Below are positions 7,095 through 14,609 of a stretch of DNA of 17,533 nt, one piece after another. The notes beneath the pieces were generated by a model. The model did no database searches, was not told where the DNA came from, and was given only the letters and a program-made list of their open reading frames with translations. Made by a program: the position numbers and the translations under genes. The stretch is from Desulfovibrio sp. (GTDB lineage: Bacteria > Desulfobacterota > Desulfovibrionia > Desulfovibrionales > Desulfovibrionaceae). The stretch's first letter is position 1. Every line of letters starts with the position of its first letter. The stretch lies in assembly GCA_031270875.1 (NCBI GenBank), contig JAISXC010000185.1:1-17533 (forward strand). The letters run 5' to 3'.

Positions 7095-8012
7095 TTATTT
7101 TCCTCCCTTGCCTTCGCTCACACATACTCCGAGTTTTTCCCACAGAACGTACAAGTCAGACAGTGTCGTGCATTCTGGTACAGGCTTGAGTTTCGTAAAG
7201 CCGATGTTCGCAGACCACTTCAGCTTGCGCTTGGCAGCCTCCATCATGACAGGTTCAAATCCGCTTTCCGTAATCAATTCCATGCATTCATCCGCTTCAA
7301 CGGCTCTCCGGGAAGAGTGCATGACATTACTGGTTACGAGTTGCTCTACCATTCTGGTGAATCCCTGTACTTCAAAAGATTTGTGCAACCCGGCCATGAT
7401 CTCGTCCTCAATGCCCAATTTTCTGGCCGTCAACAGCATTTCCAGGGTCAATGCTTCTATTCCCTTGATAAAGATGCTGCGCGTGAGTTTCATTTTGACC
7501 GCCCTGCCCGCGGCTTCACCCACATAAGTAAGGTCCATGCCCAGGGGGCCGAGCGTCTGCCGCATCTTTTCCGCGCCGTTACCGCAGACAAGAGTCGGGG
7601 TCCTGTGCTTATAGAGGGGCACTGCCCCCATGACGGAGGCGTCAACGTAGAGGACCCCCTTTTCCTTCATGAGTGCGCCGAGCTTTTCCTTTACGGCCGG
7701 GCGGTTCGTGGTGACGTCGATATACAGCTTCTCCGGAGCAAGGAAGGGCATGGCTTCCATAGTTGCGCTTTCGGCGAACTTTGCGGGAACGCAGAGGAAG
7801 ATAATGTCCGCGCTCATGATGTCGCCGAGGCTGTCGACCAGGCTCACCCCGGTTTCTTCCGCACGTTTTCGCACGGTATCAATTTGGTCTTTCCGGCCGC
7901 TTTCGAGCAGCACGTCAAAGGCTTTTATTCCTGTGATATTTTCCTCTTTGAATCCACGGCAAAGATGGTAGGCTGCCTCGCCAAACCCGATTAAAGCAAT
8001 AGTTGTGTTCAT
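7095..8012 (-). CDS. NAD(P)-dependent 6-phosphogluconate/beta-hydroxyacid dehydrogenase-like protein with DUF1932 C-terminus
   Basis: The 305-residue protein has an N-terminal NAD(P)-binding Rossmann fold (IALIGFGEAA, 5-14) and the substrate-loop motif DASVMGAVP (124-132) of the beta-hydroxyacid dehydrogenase superfamily. It continues with GRAVKMKLTRSIFIKGIEAL (169-188), where the catalytic lysine is expected, and a DUF1932-type C-terminal helical domain with HSSRRAVE (232-239). It should oxidise a hydroxy acid, or reduce the matching aldehyde or ketone, with NAD(P). ATG at 8012 has AAGAAGG 6 bases upstream. The gene sits between the two TRAP genes, and its stop is 2 bases from the permease start, so it is translationally linked to transport. 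That suggests it acts on the imported compound or its first product. No DUF1932 substrate is known to me that would fix the reaction. Confidence 0.85.
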   Translation of the reverse strand: MNTTIALIGFGEAAYHLCRGFKEENITGIKAFDVLLESGRKDQIDTVRKRAEETGVSLVDSLGDIMSADIIFLCVPAKFAESATMEAMPFLAPEKLYIDVTTNRPAVKEKLGALMKEKGVLYVDASVMGAVPLYKHRTPTLVCGNGAEKMRQTLGPLGMDLTYVGEAAGRAVKMKLTRSIFIKGIEALTLEMLLTARKLGIEDEIMAGLHKSFEVQGFTRMVEQLVTSNVMHSSRRAVEADECMELITESGFEPVMMEAAKRKLKWSANIGFTKLKPVPECTTLSDLYVLWEKLGVCVSEGKGGK

Positions 8013-8098
8013 ACAAAACCTTCTTCTTGTGGATAGGGAAACACTTCACTCGACAGACCATGGGCTTAGTTTCGTCGGAAACGGTTCGCGTTGCTGCT

Positions 8099-8132
8099 CT
8101 GCCTGACCGATCTGCCGCGAACGGTCAGGCAG
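8099..8132 (-). other. Intercistronic hairpin after the TRAP receptor gene
   Basis: A perfect 11-bp inverted repeat, CTGCCTGACCG and CGGTCAGGCAG, with a 12-base loop lies in the 129-base gap after the receptor stop, 9 bases beyond it in the transcript. No T-run follows, so it is not a classical intrinsic terminator. Stable hairpins after binding-protein genes often protect the upstream mRNA from 3' exonucleases, giving more receptor than permease. That role is inference here. Confidence 0.75.
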
Positions 8133-8141
8133 GCCGGAACC

Positions 8142-9158
8142 TCATTGCATGTAGCCTTTCTCCTTGAAATACTTTTCAGCTCCGGGGTGCAGAGGAATGA
8201 ACCCGTTGATTTCAGGGCGCCAAGCTTTGGCCGGGTCAAAGGACACCATTGAGGCATGGGCGTTGGAGAGCATTTCCTTATTTTCGCATACGGCCTTTAC
8301 AATGGTATAGGCCAAGCCTTCAGACATCTTGTCTGTGGAGATGATACCCGAAGGGTACCCGACAGTGCGCACCCGCCCGGTCATGCCGTTGAACTCGTCT
8401 TTTTCAAAGTAAACTTCAGGCATATGACCGTATTTCTCACTGAGATACCGGGCTTCCTTTTCGCCGAGGGCCAAGAACTTCAGGCCGCCGCGAAGACACA
8501 TTTCGGTAATGTCGGGCTGCTTGAAGCTCATATTGTGGATGAATATGTCGGCTTGGCCGTCCTTCATTTGAGAAACAGCCGCTGCAAGATCCACATGGGT
8601 CACGCTGCCTCCCCATTGTTTGATGTCGTTGTAGGTGATCCCGTAAGCTTCAAATATCTGCTGAGCCATGACTTCGCCGAGACCGCCGCGTTGGACGGTT
8701 ACCAGACGTACTTTGGGCTTTTTGGCAACGAGTTCGGCGATGGAGTTGATGCCGAGTTTTTCGTCGACGACCACGCCGACACGGTATGGGCTTGAGAGTC
8801 CGCCGAGTAGGGCGCGAAGGTTCTTCTTGGGTTTACCCGTGTATGACACTATACCGTTGTACGCCCAGTTCGAGGCCACCGAAAAGGAAAGTCCCATTTC
8901 AGCCTTACCATCGCTCACCAGGATAGGATTGCCGATGCCGCCCTGATAGGGGAACACATCAACAACGATCCCGGGCATGGCGAGCTTCATGGCCTGGGCT
9001 ACGGTCACGGCATATATGTACCAGGAACCGCCGATAGTCATGGACGCGAAACGAACTTTGTCCGCGGCAGAGGCGGGATCAAAGGCCGAAGCCTGCCTGG
9101 GCGCGCTGAAACTGAGAAACAAAGCCAACAGCACGGTAAACATTTTGAGCGTTTTCAT
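8142..9158 (-). CDS. TRAP transporter TAXI-family periplasmic solute receptor
   Basis: The 338-residue protein has a clear signal peptide: Lys-rich start, hydrophobic stretch and a QASA cleavage site after about residue 25. The mature chain follows the TAXI receptor pattern (RFASMTIGGSWYIYA near 36-50; the ALGEKEARYLSEKYG region in the C-terminal half). It captures a small, probably anionic solute in the periplasm and delivers it to the fused permease encoded two genes on. ATG at 9158 has AAAGGAG 5 bases upstream and lies 30 bases after the beta-subunit stop, so it is probably cotranscribed with the oxidoreductase. A strong hairpin begins 9 bases after its stop. Known TAXI ligands include glutamate and other carboxylates; the ligand here cannot be predicted. 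Confidence 0.92.
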   Translation of the reverse strand: MKTLKMFTVLLALFLSFSAPRQASAFDPASAADKVRFASMTIGGSWYIYAVTVAQAMKLAMPGIVVDVFPYQGGIGNPILVSDGKAEMGLSFSVASNWAYNGIVSYTGKPKKNLRALLGGLSSPYRVGVVVDEKLGINSIAELVAKKPKVRLVTVQRGGLGEVMAQQIFEAYGITYNDIKQWGGSVTHVDLAAAVSQMKDGQADIFIHNMSFKQPDITEMCLRGGLKFLALGEKEARYLSEKYGHMPEVYFEKDEFNGMTGRVRTVGYPSGIISTDKMSEGLAYTIVKAVCENKEMLSNAHASMVSFDPAKAWRPEINGFIPLHPGAEKYFKEKGYMQ

Positions 9159-9188
9159 GGTTGCTCCTTTGTGAAGGGTTTCGGCCCG

Positions 9189-10472
9189 TCAGTCACAGGC
9201 CAAGCGTTCAATGCGTGTGTACCGCTGATCAACAAGCTCTTGGAAAATACTGATCAGTTCCTCGTCCAGATGGGAAAAGCGGCGCATATATTTGATGAAC
9301 TCCCTGATGGGCAGTGGCTCTGCTTCCTTGTGGGTGAACCTGAAGGCGCCGAATTGCGCCTCCCACAGAGGGAAGTAATTTGTGGCAACCGCGGCACGGG
9401 TGACCTCAATGGCTTTGTCCGTAGCCATTTTCCAGCCCGTGGGGCAGGGGGCGAGCACATGCAGGTATGCAAAGCCGCCATTCAGCACTGCCTTCTTGGC
9501 TTTCCGGATTTTGGCGATGAAATCTTCCATAAAAGCGAGGGTGGCGGTTGCAGCGTAAGCCACCCCGTGCTCGGCGATAAGTATGGGAACATCCTTGGCG
9601 GCGCGGCTCTTGCCTTGGGCATGGCGGCCCACCTGAGTTGTGTTCGTCCAGCACCCGAACGGAGTAGTGCCGCTGCGCTGGATACCCGTGTTCATGTATG
9701 CCTCGTTGTCATAACAGACAAAGAAGATCCGCTCGCCTCGCTCGGCGGCGGCTGACAGGGCGCCGAAGCCAATATCGGCAGTTGCTCCGTCACCCGTCAG
9801 CGCAAGGCATATCGTGTCTCTGCCGGTTTTTTTGAAGTACCGAGAAACGCCGCTCATAGTGGAGGCCATATTGGTCATAAGCGTCCCGTAATACGGCACT
9901 TTGACCTTGTCGCTCAAAACACAGCAACTGGGCGTTCCAAAGAGAAGCACATCGTCGCCGACGGTCTTCAGGAGTACGCGGGAAATCAATTCCATGGCGC
10001 AGCCCGGGCAGAACTGCAGACCTGGGGAATGCGGGTCAGGCGCGAATTTTTCCAAAATAGACCCAGGGTCCTGGATTGACAGAATGTTGCCGGGACAAGC
10101 TGCGACGCAGGCAGGGGTTTCCCGGTGAGAACACAGGTCGCATTTACAGGACTTGTGCATATCCGGCACGGACATGATAGCGCCGTAAGGACAGCTCAAG
10201 TTGCAAAGGCCGCATCCGATGCAGACGGTCACGTCCAGGTCAACGACCCCGCTCTCGTTCCGGGCCAGGGCGCCGGTGGGGCAGACGTCCATGCAGTCGC
10301 CGCCGGCGCAGTGGTTACAGGTGACAACGGTACTGTATTCCTTTTCCGGCACGGCAATGCGTTCAATCATGGGTTGCTTGGGAAATGCGCCCCGGTCTTT
10401 GCATGCGTCCACGCAGACCGTGCACTCAATCGGACATTTCCTGCTGTCTATCAACAAAGTACGGTGAGCCAC
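9189..10472 (-). CDS. padI: 2-oxoacid:acceptor oxidoreductase, beta subunit with N-terminal multi-[4Fe-4S] domain (PadI-like)
   Basis: The 427-residue protein fuses a ferredoxin domain (about 10-135) to the TPP-binding beta chain (about 150-427). The front part has four cysteine quartets: 13/17/20/24, 52/55/60/64, 84/87/90/94 and 111/114/122/126. Their spacing resembles the four-cluster DmsB/HycB-type electron-transfer proteins. The catalytic part has CPGC (155-158) and PSCC (181-184) for its own cluster, and a TPP/Mg motif from GDG (227-229) to DNEAYMNTG (255-263). It binds TPP, carries out decarboxylation and wires electrons outward. GTG at 10472 has AAGGAG 7 bases upstream and sits 14 bases after the FAD-subunit stop. 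Stand-alone pyruvate beta subunits lack this front domain; PadI has a ferredoxin-like extension, which supports the Pad comparison. Confidence 0.9.
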   Translation of the reverse strand: MAHRTLLIDSRKCPIECTVCVDACKDRGAFPKQPMIERIAVPEKEYSTVVTCNHCAGGDCMDVCPTGALARNESGVVDLDVTVCIGCGLCNLSCPYGAIMSVPDMHKSCKCDLCSHRETPACVAACPGNILSIQDPGSILEKFAPDPHSPGLQFCPGCAMELISRVLLKTVGDDVLLFGTPSCCVLSDKVKVPYYGTLMTNMASTMSGVSRYFKKTGRDTICLALTGDGATADIGFGALSAAAERGERIFFVCYDNEAYMNTGIQRSGTTPFGCWTNTTQVGRHAQGKSRAAKDVPILIAEHGVAYAATATLAFMEDFIAKIRKAKKAVLNGGFAYLHVLAPCPTGWKMATDKAIEVTRAAVATNYFPLWEAQFGAFRFTHKEAEPLPIREFIKYMRRFSHLDEELISIFQELVDQRYTRIERLACD

Positions 10473-10486
10473 TGCGCATCTCCTTC

Positions 10487-11731
10487 TTACAGTTTGTTTT
10501 CCATGCGGTACTTCTGCATCAGCCGCAAAGCGGCTTCACGGGGTTTTTCCAGAAGCAGTTCCTTGTCGTCGCCCACAGGAACCCTGTTTCGAATCAGGAA
10601 ACCAAAGACGCCAGGATGTACCTCTTTACAGCCGAAGCCTTCCACTCCGACCAGAAGATCACCGTCAAACAGCAGCTTTAATGTTTTACCGCCACCTCCG
10701 CCTTTCAGGATCAGGCATGAAAGTCCGGTCACTCCTTCAATCTCACCGATACTGAACAGATTTTTGTCGAATATGCGGAAATAGTTGGCCGAAACCCATC
10801 CGTCATATCTCTCCATGCCGCCAGCCATGTTGCGCCCCGCTATCTTGCCTTGTTTGACCGCTTCAGGCGAAATGGGGCATGGCGCATAGGTGGTTCCGGT
10901 GTAGTCGGCGGGTGCGGCGACATCGCCGGAGACGTACACATCAGGAGCTGCAAGCAGCCTTCCATCGGCCTTGATACCGCCGCCAGCCTTTTCAAACCCG
11001 TCCACAAAGTTTGGGGTCACTCCGAGGGCCATAATCAGCGCGTCGTAGAGCTTGGTTTCACCGTTTGATAAGGTGACGGAATATTTACCTCTCTGTCTGA
11101 GCGCTCCGGCAATGGTGGTGCCGCTGATAATGGTCACGCTGTTATCGGCGAATTTCTTTTCAAGCACCGCAACGGTTTCTTTGCTGAAATACTTGCGCAG
11201 CAGATAACTTCTGACAACAATGGTCACTTTATAGCCACTTGCCGCAAGCCTTTCGGCCAGCTCAACGGCAACAAGCCCAGCGCCGTAAATCAGTACGTCA
11301 CCCCCTTTGCGGCATTCAGCGGCAAGGCGTTTGTAGTCAGCATAAGTTCTGAAGACATGAGCGTCGCTCTCGCTCAAACCTTCCACGATGGCGCGCACGG
11401 GGCTGGCCCCAGTGGCCACCAGCAGCTTATCGTAGGACTGCGCGCTACCGTTACAGAAAAGGATTTTCTTGGCGGCCGGGTCAACAGCCTTCACTTCCTT
11501 GCCGGTCACCATGCATGCGCCGAGATTGTCGAGCATGATTTTGCCCTTGGAGAAAAGCTGCTCGCTGTTCATCTCGTCATGGAGAAGATAGGGCAGCGCC
11601 ACTGGAGAATAAGGCAAAGTTTCCTCACGGGTGATAAAGACGATGGTGCCATCCTTATCTTCGGCGCGGATAGCTTTTGCAGCGGCTTGCGCTGCCGGTC
11701 CGGCGCCTATCATTACATATTGCGTACTCAT
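10487..11731 (-). CDS. padH: FAD-dependent NAD(P) oxidoreductase subunit of the 2-oxoacid oxidoreductase (PadH-like)
   Basis: The 414-residue flavoprotein has the two-dinucleotide-fold layout: an FAD motif GAGPAAQAA (9-17), ATGAS (107-111), an NAD(P)-binding GAGLVAVE (150-157) and a second FAD motif VYVSGDVA (265-272). It lies between the alpha and beta genes, the position of PadH in the phenylglyoxylate:NAD+ oxidoreductase. There the flavoprotein passes electrons from the iron-sulfur clusters to NAD+. The acidic Glu157 ending the second Rossmann motif is the ordinary family residue and does not settle NAD versus NADP. ATG at 11731 was chosen: GGGGG lies 8 bases upstream and the FAD motif then begins at the usual distance from the N-terminus. 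An alternative ATG at 11749 overlaps the alpha stop (ATGA) and would add six residues. Confidence 0.85.
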   Translation of the reverse strand: MSTQYVMIGAGPAAQAAAKAIRAEDKDGTIVFITREETLPYSPVALPYLLHDEMNSEQLFSKGKIMLDNLGACMVTGKEVKAVDPAAKKILFCNGSAQSYDKLLVATGASPVRAIVEGLSESDAHVFRTYADYKRLAAECRKGGDVLIYGAGLVAVELAERLAASGYKVTIVVRSYLLRKYFSKETVAVLEKKFADNSVTIISGTTIAGALRQRGKYSVTLSNGETKLYDALIMALGVTPNFVDGFEKAGGGIKADGRLLAAPDVYVSGDVAAPADYTGTTYAPCPISPEAVKQGKIAGRNMAGGMERYDGWVSANYFRIFDKNLFSIGEIEGVTGLSCLILKGGGGGKTLKLLFDGDLLVGVEGFGCKEVHPGVFGFLIRNRVPVGDDKELLLEKPREAALRLMQKYRMENKL

Positions 11732-11745
11732 CCGGACTACCCCCT

Positions 11746-12918
11746 TCATTCCCATATCAACCAGTTGCATTCTTTCACTTGTATTCCGCTTGCGGCTGCA
11801 AGGGTAATAGCCAAAGCCCTTTCAATGTGGTCCACTGTGATGTCCAGGCTGGATAGCCCATCCACAAAATCCACCATTTTTGGAGGATTCTTGATATCCG
11901 GGAGTACCGCCCTGGCCTCCATGTACAGGTGTCCGCAGTTCCAACCGAGGCAAATGCTGCGGTCAATGACGGCCACGGCCTTCTTATTTTCCAGAACTTG
12001 AACCAAAGCTTCGCGCGGATAGGGTCTGAACATGCGTATACGGGCAAGCCCGACCCTGATACCGCGGGCACGGGCTTTGTCCACCACGGACTTGATAGTT
12101 CCTGCGCAGCTGCCCGCTGTGAGAAAGAGAATTTCCGCATCCTCAACACGGTAATTGTCCACCATGCTGTATCTCCGGCCGAAAATGGCTTCGAATTCAT
12201 CCTCGATATTTTTGTAGACTCCTTTGACCCGATCCAGCGCTTCAAGGGTCTGCTTGCGGTAAGAGGCGAATTCGTTCCCGGCAAGGCTGATACTGAAATG
12301 CATCTTTCTTCCACCGGAAAGTGTGGTGCCCCTGCGTTTGGCGACAGGAGCAAGGAACTTATCGACGCGTTCCTGATCCGGCACATCGACCCGCTCATAT
12401 TGATGGGAGAGAAAAAAGCCGTCATAGGCCACCATTACTGGCAGAAGCACGTCAGCGTCTTCGGAAAGCCTGTAGGCCATGAGGATTGAATCCAAAACTT
12501 CCTGGCAGTTCTCCGGCTCAATTTGTACCCATCCGCTGTCACGGGCGGTCATGATATCCTGCCTGGAACCACCGACCCCACGCATGGAGGAGGTTTCGCG
12601 GGTTACATCAACCATCACCGCCGGGACCCGCATGCCCGCACAGTACATGAGGGGCTCGTTCATAAAGGAAAGACCCCATGAAGAGGTGGCCGTAAACACC
12701 CGGCCGCCCGCAACGGCGGCGCCGGTGATGGCGCTCATGGCGGTATGCTCGCCTTCTACCTCAATCATCTCGCTGTCGATCTCTCCTTCGGCATAGAATT
12801 TGGCAAGCTCTTCGGCCAAAGGGGTTTGTGGAGTGATAGGATACATGGCAATAACATCGGGCCGGGCCAGACGCACACCGTGCGCCGCGGCCTTGTTTCC
12901 GCTCAGGACTTTAATCAC
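11746..12918 (-). CDS. padG: 2-oxoacid:acceptor oxidoreductase, alpha subunit (PadG/PorA-like)
   Basis: The 390-residue protein is the alpha subunit of a TPP-dependent 2-oxoacid oxidoreductase, which decarboxylates a 2-oxoacid to acyl-CoA and CO2. It starts with the typical GNKAAAHGVRLA region and carries YPITPQTPLAE (about 27-37), the substrate/TPP loop, and EGEHTAMSA (about 54-62), with the glutamate that activates TPP from the partner chain. Its length is normal for a stand-alone alpha subunit. The start is GTG at 12918, with GAGGAGGA about 6 bases upstream; this GTG overlaps the TGA of the gamma-delta gene. PITPQTP is shared by pyruvate-, branched-chain- and aryl-specific members, so substrate is not fixed by it. 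Assignment to the Pad subgroup rests on the neighbouring FAD subunit and the ferredoxin-fused beta subunit. Confidence 0.9.
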   Translation of the reverse strand: MIKVLSGNKAAAHGVRLARPDVIAMYPITPQTPLAEELAKFYAEGEIDSEMIEVEGEHTAMSAITGAAVAGGRVFTATSSWGLSFMNEPLMYCAGMRVPAVMVDVTRETSSMRGVGGSRQDIMTARDSGWVQIEPENCQEVLDSILMAYRLSEDADVLLPVMVAYDGFFLSHQYERVDVPDQERVDKFLAPVAKRRGTTLSGGRKMHFSISLAGNEFASYRKQTLEALDRVKGVYKNIEDEFEAIFGRRYSMVDNYRVEDAEILFLTAGSCAGTIKSVVDKARARGIRVGLARIRMFRPYPREALVQVLENKKAVAVIDRSICLGWNCGHLYMEARAVLPDIKNPPKMVDFVDGLSSLDITVDHIERALAITLAAASGIQVKECNWLIWE

Positions 12919-13805
12919 AACGCTTCCTCCTCAAAATACATGACTATGGCATGGGCAGGACATTCATTGGCGCACACGCCGCAGCCTTTACAGTAGGTGT
13001 AATCCTGCAGAAAATAATGGGTTTTCTGTTCATGGATACATCCTGTAGGGCAGTAGACAGCGCAGATGCCGCATTGCCTGCAGGAATCCTTGTTGACCAC
13101 AGGCCGCTTGAAACGCCATTCCCCCGTCTTGATGATCGCTGTCCTCTCCGTGCAGTCCGACCAGGATGATTCGTACGTCAATGCGGGCGGTTCCTTACAC
13201 GAAGTGATTTTCTGCTCAAAGACATATACTTCCGCCTCATCCGATCGTTTCACATCGTAAGAATGTATAACCGTTTCATCAAACCCGCGCTGAAGACCGG
13301 TCAGGTTCTCCGCAAGCAGCCTGCCAGAAAAGGATTGCTCAACAGCTTTCTTTATGTGGTCGAGAGATATGACCCCCGCAGCCTTGGCAAAGGCACCGAG
13401 CATGATAACATTGGTGATGTTGGTGCCGGTTTCCTCCAGGGCTATGCGCATGCCGTCCACCAGCGCGATAACCGAGGGCTCGACACCCATCCGCAGAACC
13501 GACTCTGTTTTCTTACCCGCGCTTACAATGATGCCGCCCTTGACAAAACCTTGATAACTTTCCTTTTTCTCCAGGAGACTGGGGTCAAGAACCAGTAATA
13601 TCTCCGGATTGTAAACCCGCGTCTTTTCCCGGATAGGCGCGTTACCGTATCGGACGAATGCCATAACGGAAGACCCCCGACGCTCAATACCGAAAGAAGG
13701 AAACACCGACGCGTAATTTCCTTCCAGCACAAATGCGTTCGCGAGCATTTCAGCAGCCATGACTGTACCTTGCCCGCCCCGTCCATGTAGTCTGATTTCT
13801 CCCAT
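12915..13805 (-). CDS. padEF: 2-oxoacid:acceptor oxidoreductase, fused gamma and delta (2x[4Fe-4S]) subunits, PadE-PadF-like
   Basis: The 296-residue protein joins two subunits that are often separate. Residues 1 to about 190 are the gamma domain of the pyruvate/2-oxoacid oxidoreductase family (GRGGQGTV at 8-15, FPSFGIERRG at 35-44). The C-terminus is a two-cluster ferredoxin domain: Cys242/245/248/252 and Cys272/275/278/282, each in CxxCxxCxxxCP form. It should move electrons from the TPP site to the acceptor. The start at 13805 was chosen because GGAAGG lies 7 bases upstream. An ATG two codons earlier sits only one base from that site, and the longer frame to 13907 has no family similarity in its extra residues. 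It overlaps the alpha gene by 4 bases (GTGA). The order gamma, delta, alpha, FAD, beta matches padEFGHI as I recall it; the symbol is by analogy. Confidence 0.9.
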   Translation of the reverse strand: MGEIRLHGRGGQGTVMAAEMLANAFVLEGNYASVFPSFGIERRGSSVMAFVRYGNAPIREKTRVYNPEILLVLDPSLLEKKESYQGFVKGGIIVSAGKKTESVLRMGVEPSVIALVDGMRIALEETGTNITNVIMLGAFAKAAGVISLDHIKKAVEQSFSGRLLAENLTGLQRGFDETVIHSYDVKRSDEAEVYVFEQKITSCKEPPALTYESSWSDCTERTAIIKTGEWRFKRPVVNKDSCRQCGICAVYCPTGCIHEQKTHYFLQDYTYCKGCGVCANECPAHAIVMYFEEEAL

Positions 13806-13919
13806 GAACATACCTTCCTTTCTTATGAAGCCGTCAAAATTTTTCGTCCCCGGCGGCAACGCACTTCCACGGCACAGGGGCTTGTCTTTTCCCCCAAAAA
13901 ACCGCAACGGAGCAGTTTG

Positions 13920-14609
13920 CTATTCACCGATCACAATGCGCGCATCAACAGCCATGCAGCCGTCCGGATAGCTGAGGACCGGGTTGAAATCGACCTCTCT
14001 GATTTCTTCAAAATCGCAAATCAGTTTGCCCGCGTTGACTATCAAAGAGCAAAGAGCATCAAGATCACAGGGTTCACGACCTCGCATACCCAGCAACACC
14101 TGGTAGATTTTTGTCGCCTCCATCTGACGTCGCGCTTCATCTTTGCCAAGGGGTGCAAGCCGGAATTCGACATCCTTGAATACTTCAATATAAATGCCGC
14201 CCATACCGAACATGACAACAGGGCCGAATTGGGAATTGCGCAATGCACCGACAGCGACCTCAATGCCTGCGGGCATCATCTTTTGGATGAGGTACCCGTC
14301 AATGACGGCTGCCGGGCAGGTGCCCACGACAGAAGAAGACATGCGCGCGTGGGCCGCGACCACCTCCTCATCGTTGCTAATGCCGGCGATGACGCCGCCC
14401 ACATCGGACTTGTGAACGATCTGGCGGGATCGTATCTTCATGACCACCGGGTAGCCGACGGATCGCGCGGCCTCCACACATCCGTCTTTATCGGCCGCCA
14501 CCTGCAGCGGTGGGCAGGGGACGGCATACTCGGCGCACAATTTCTGCGTCTCAATCTCCGGCATGACCACGCGTCCATCCCGGAGACATTGCTGGATCAT
14601 GGACTTCAT
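13920..14609 (-). CDS. acdB: Acyl-CoA synthetase (ADP-forming), beta subunit (ATP-grasp)
   Basis: This 229-residue ATP-grasp protein is the nucleotide-binding partner of the preceding alpha subunit and transfers phosphate from the phospho-histidine relay to ADP. The family signature is clear: PVVMKI (54-59) followed by HKSDVGGV (66-73). His66 matches the second histidine of the phosphate relay known in this enzyme class. The usual length for split beta subunits is about 230 residues. ATG at 14609 overlaps the alpha stop (ATGA) and has AGGAG 6 bases upstream; a second in-frame ATG lies three codons in. A 114-base gap separates it from the next gene. The tight coupling implies stoichiometric synthesis with the alpha subunit. 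Confidence 0.93.
   Translation of the reverse strand: MKSMIQQCLRDGRVVMPEIETQKLCAEYAVPCPPLQVAADKDGCVEAARSVGYPVVMKIRSRQIVHKSDVGGVIAGISNDEEVVAAHARMSSSVVGTCPAAVIDGYLIQKMMPAGIEVAVGALRNSQFGPVVMFGMGGIYIEVFKDVEFRLAPLGKDEARRQMEATKIYQVLLGMRGREPCDLDALCSLIVNAGKLICDFEEIREVDFNPVLSYPDGCMAVDARIVIGE

Noticed and set aside
13806..13907. Longer N-terminus for the gamma-delta subunit
   Set aside because: The extra 34 residues do not resemble the family, and a good ribosome-binding site supports the start at 13805.
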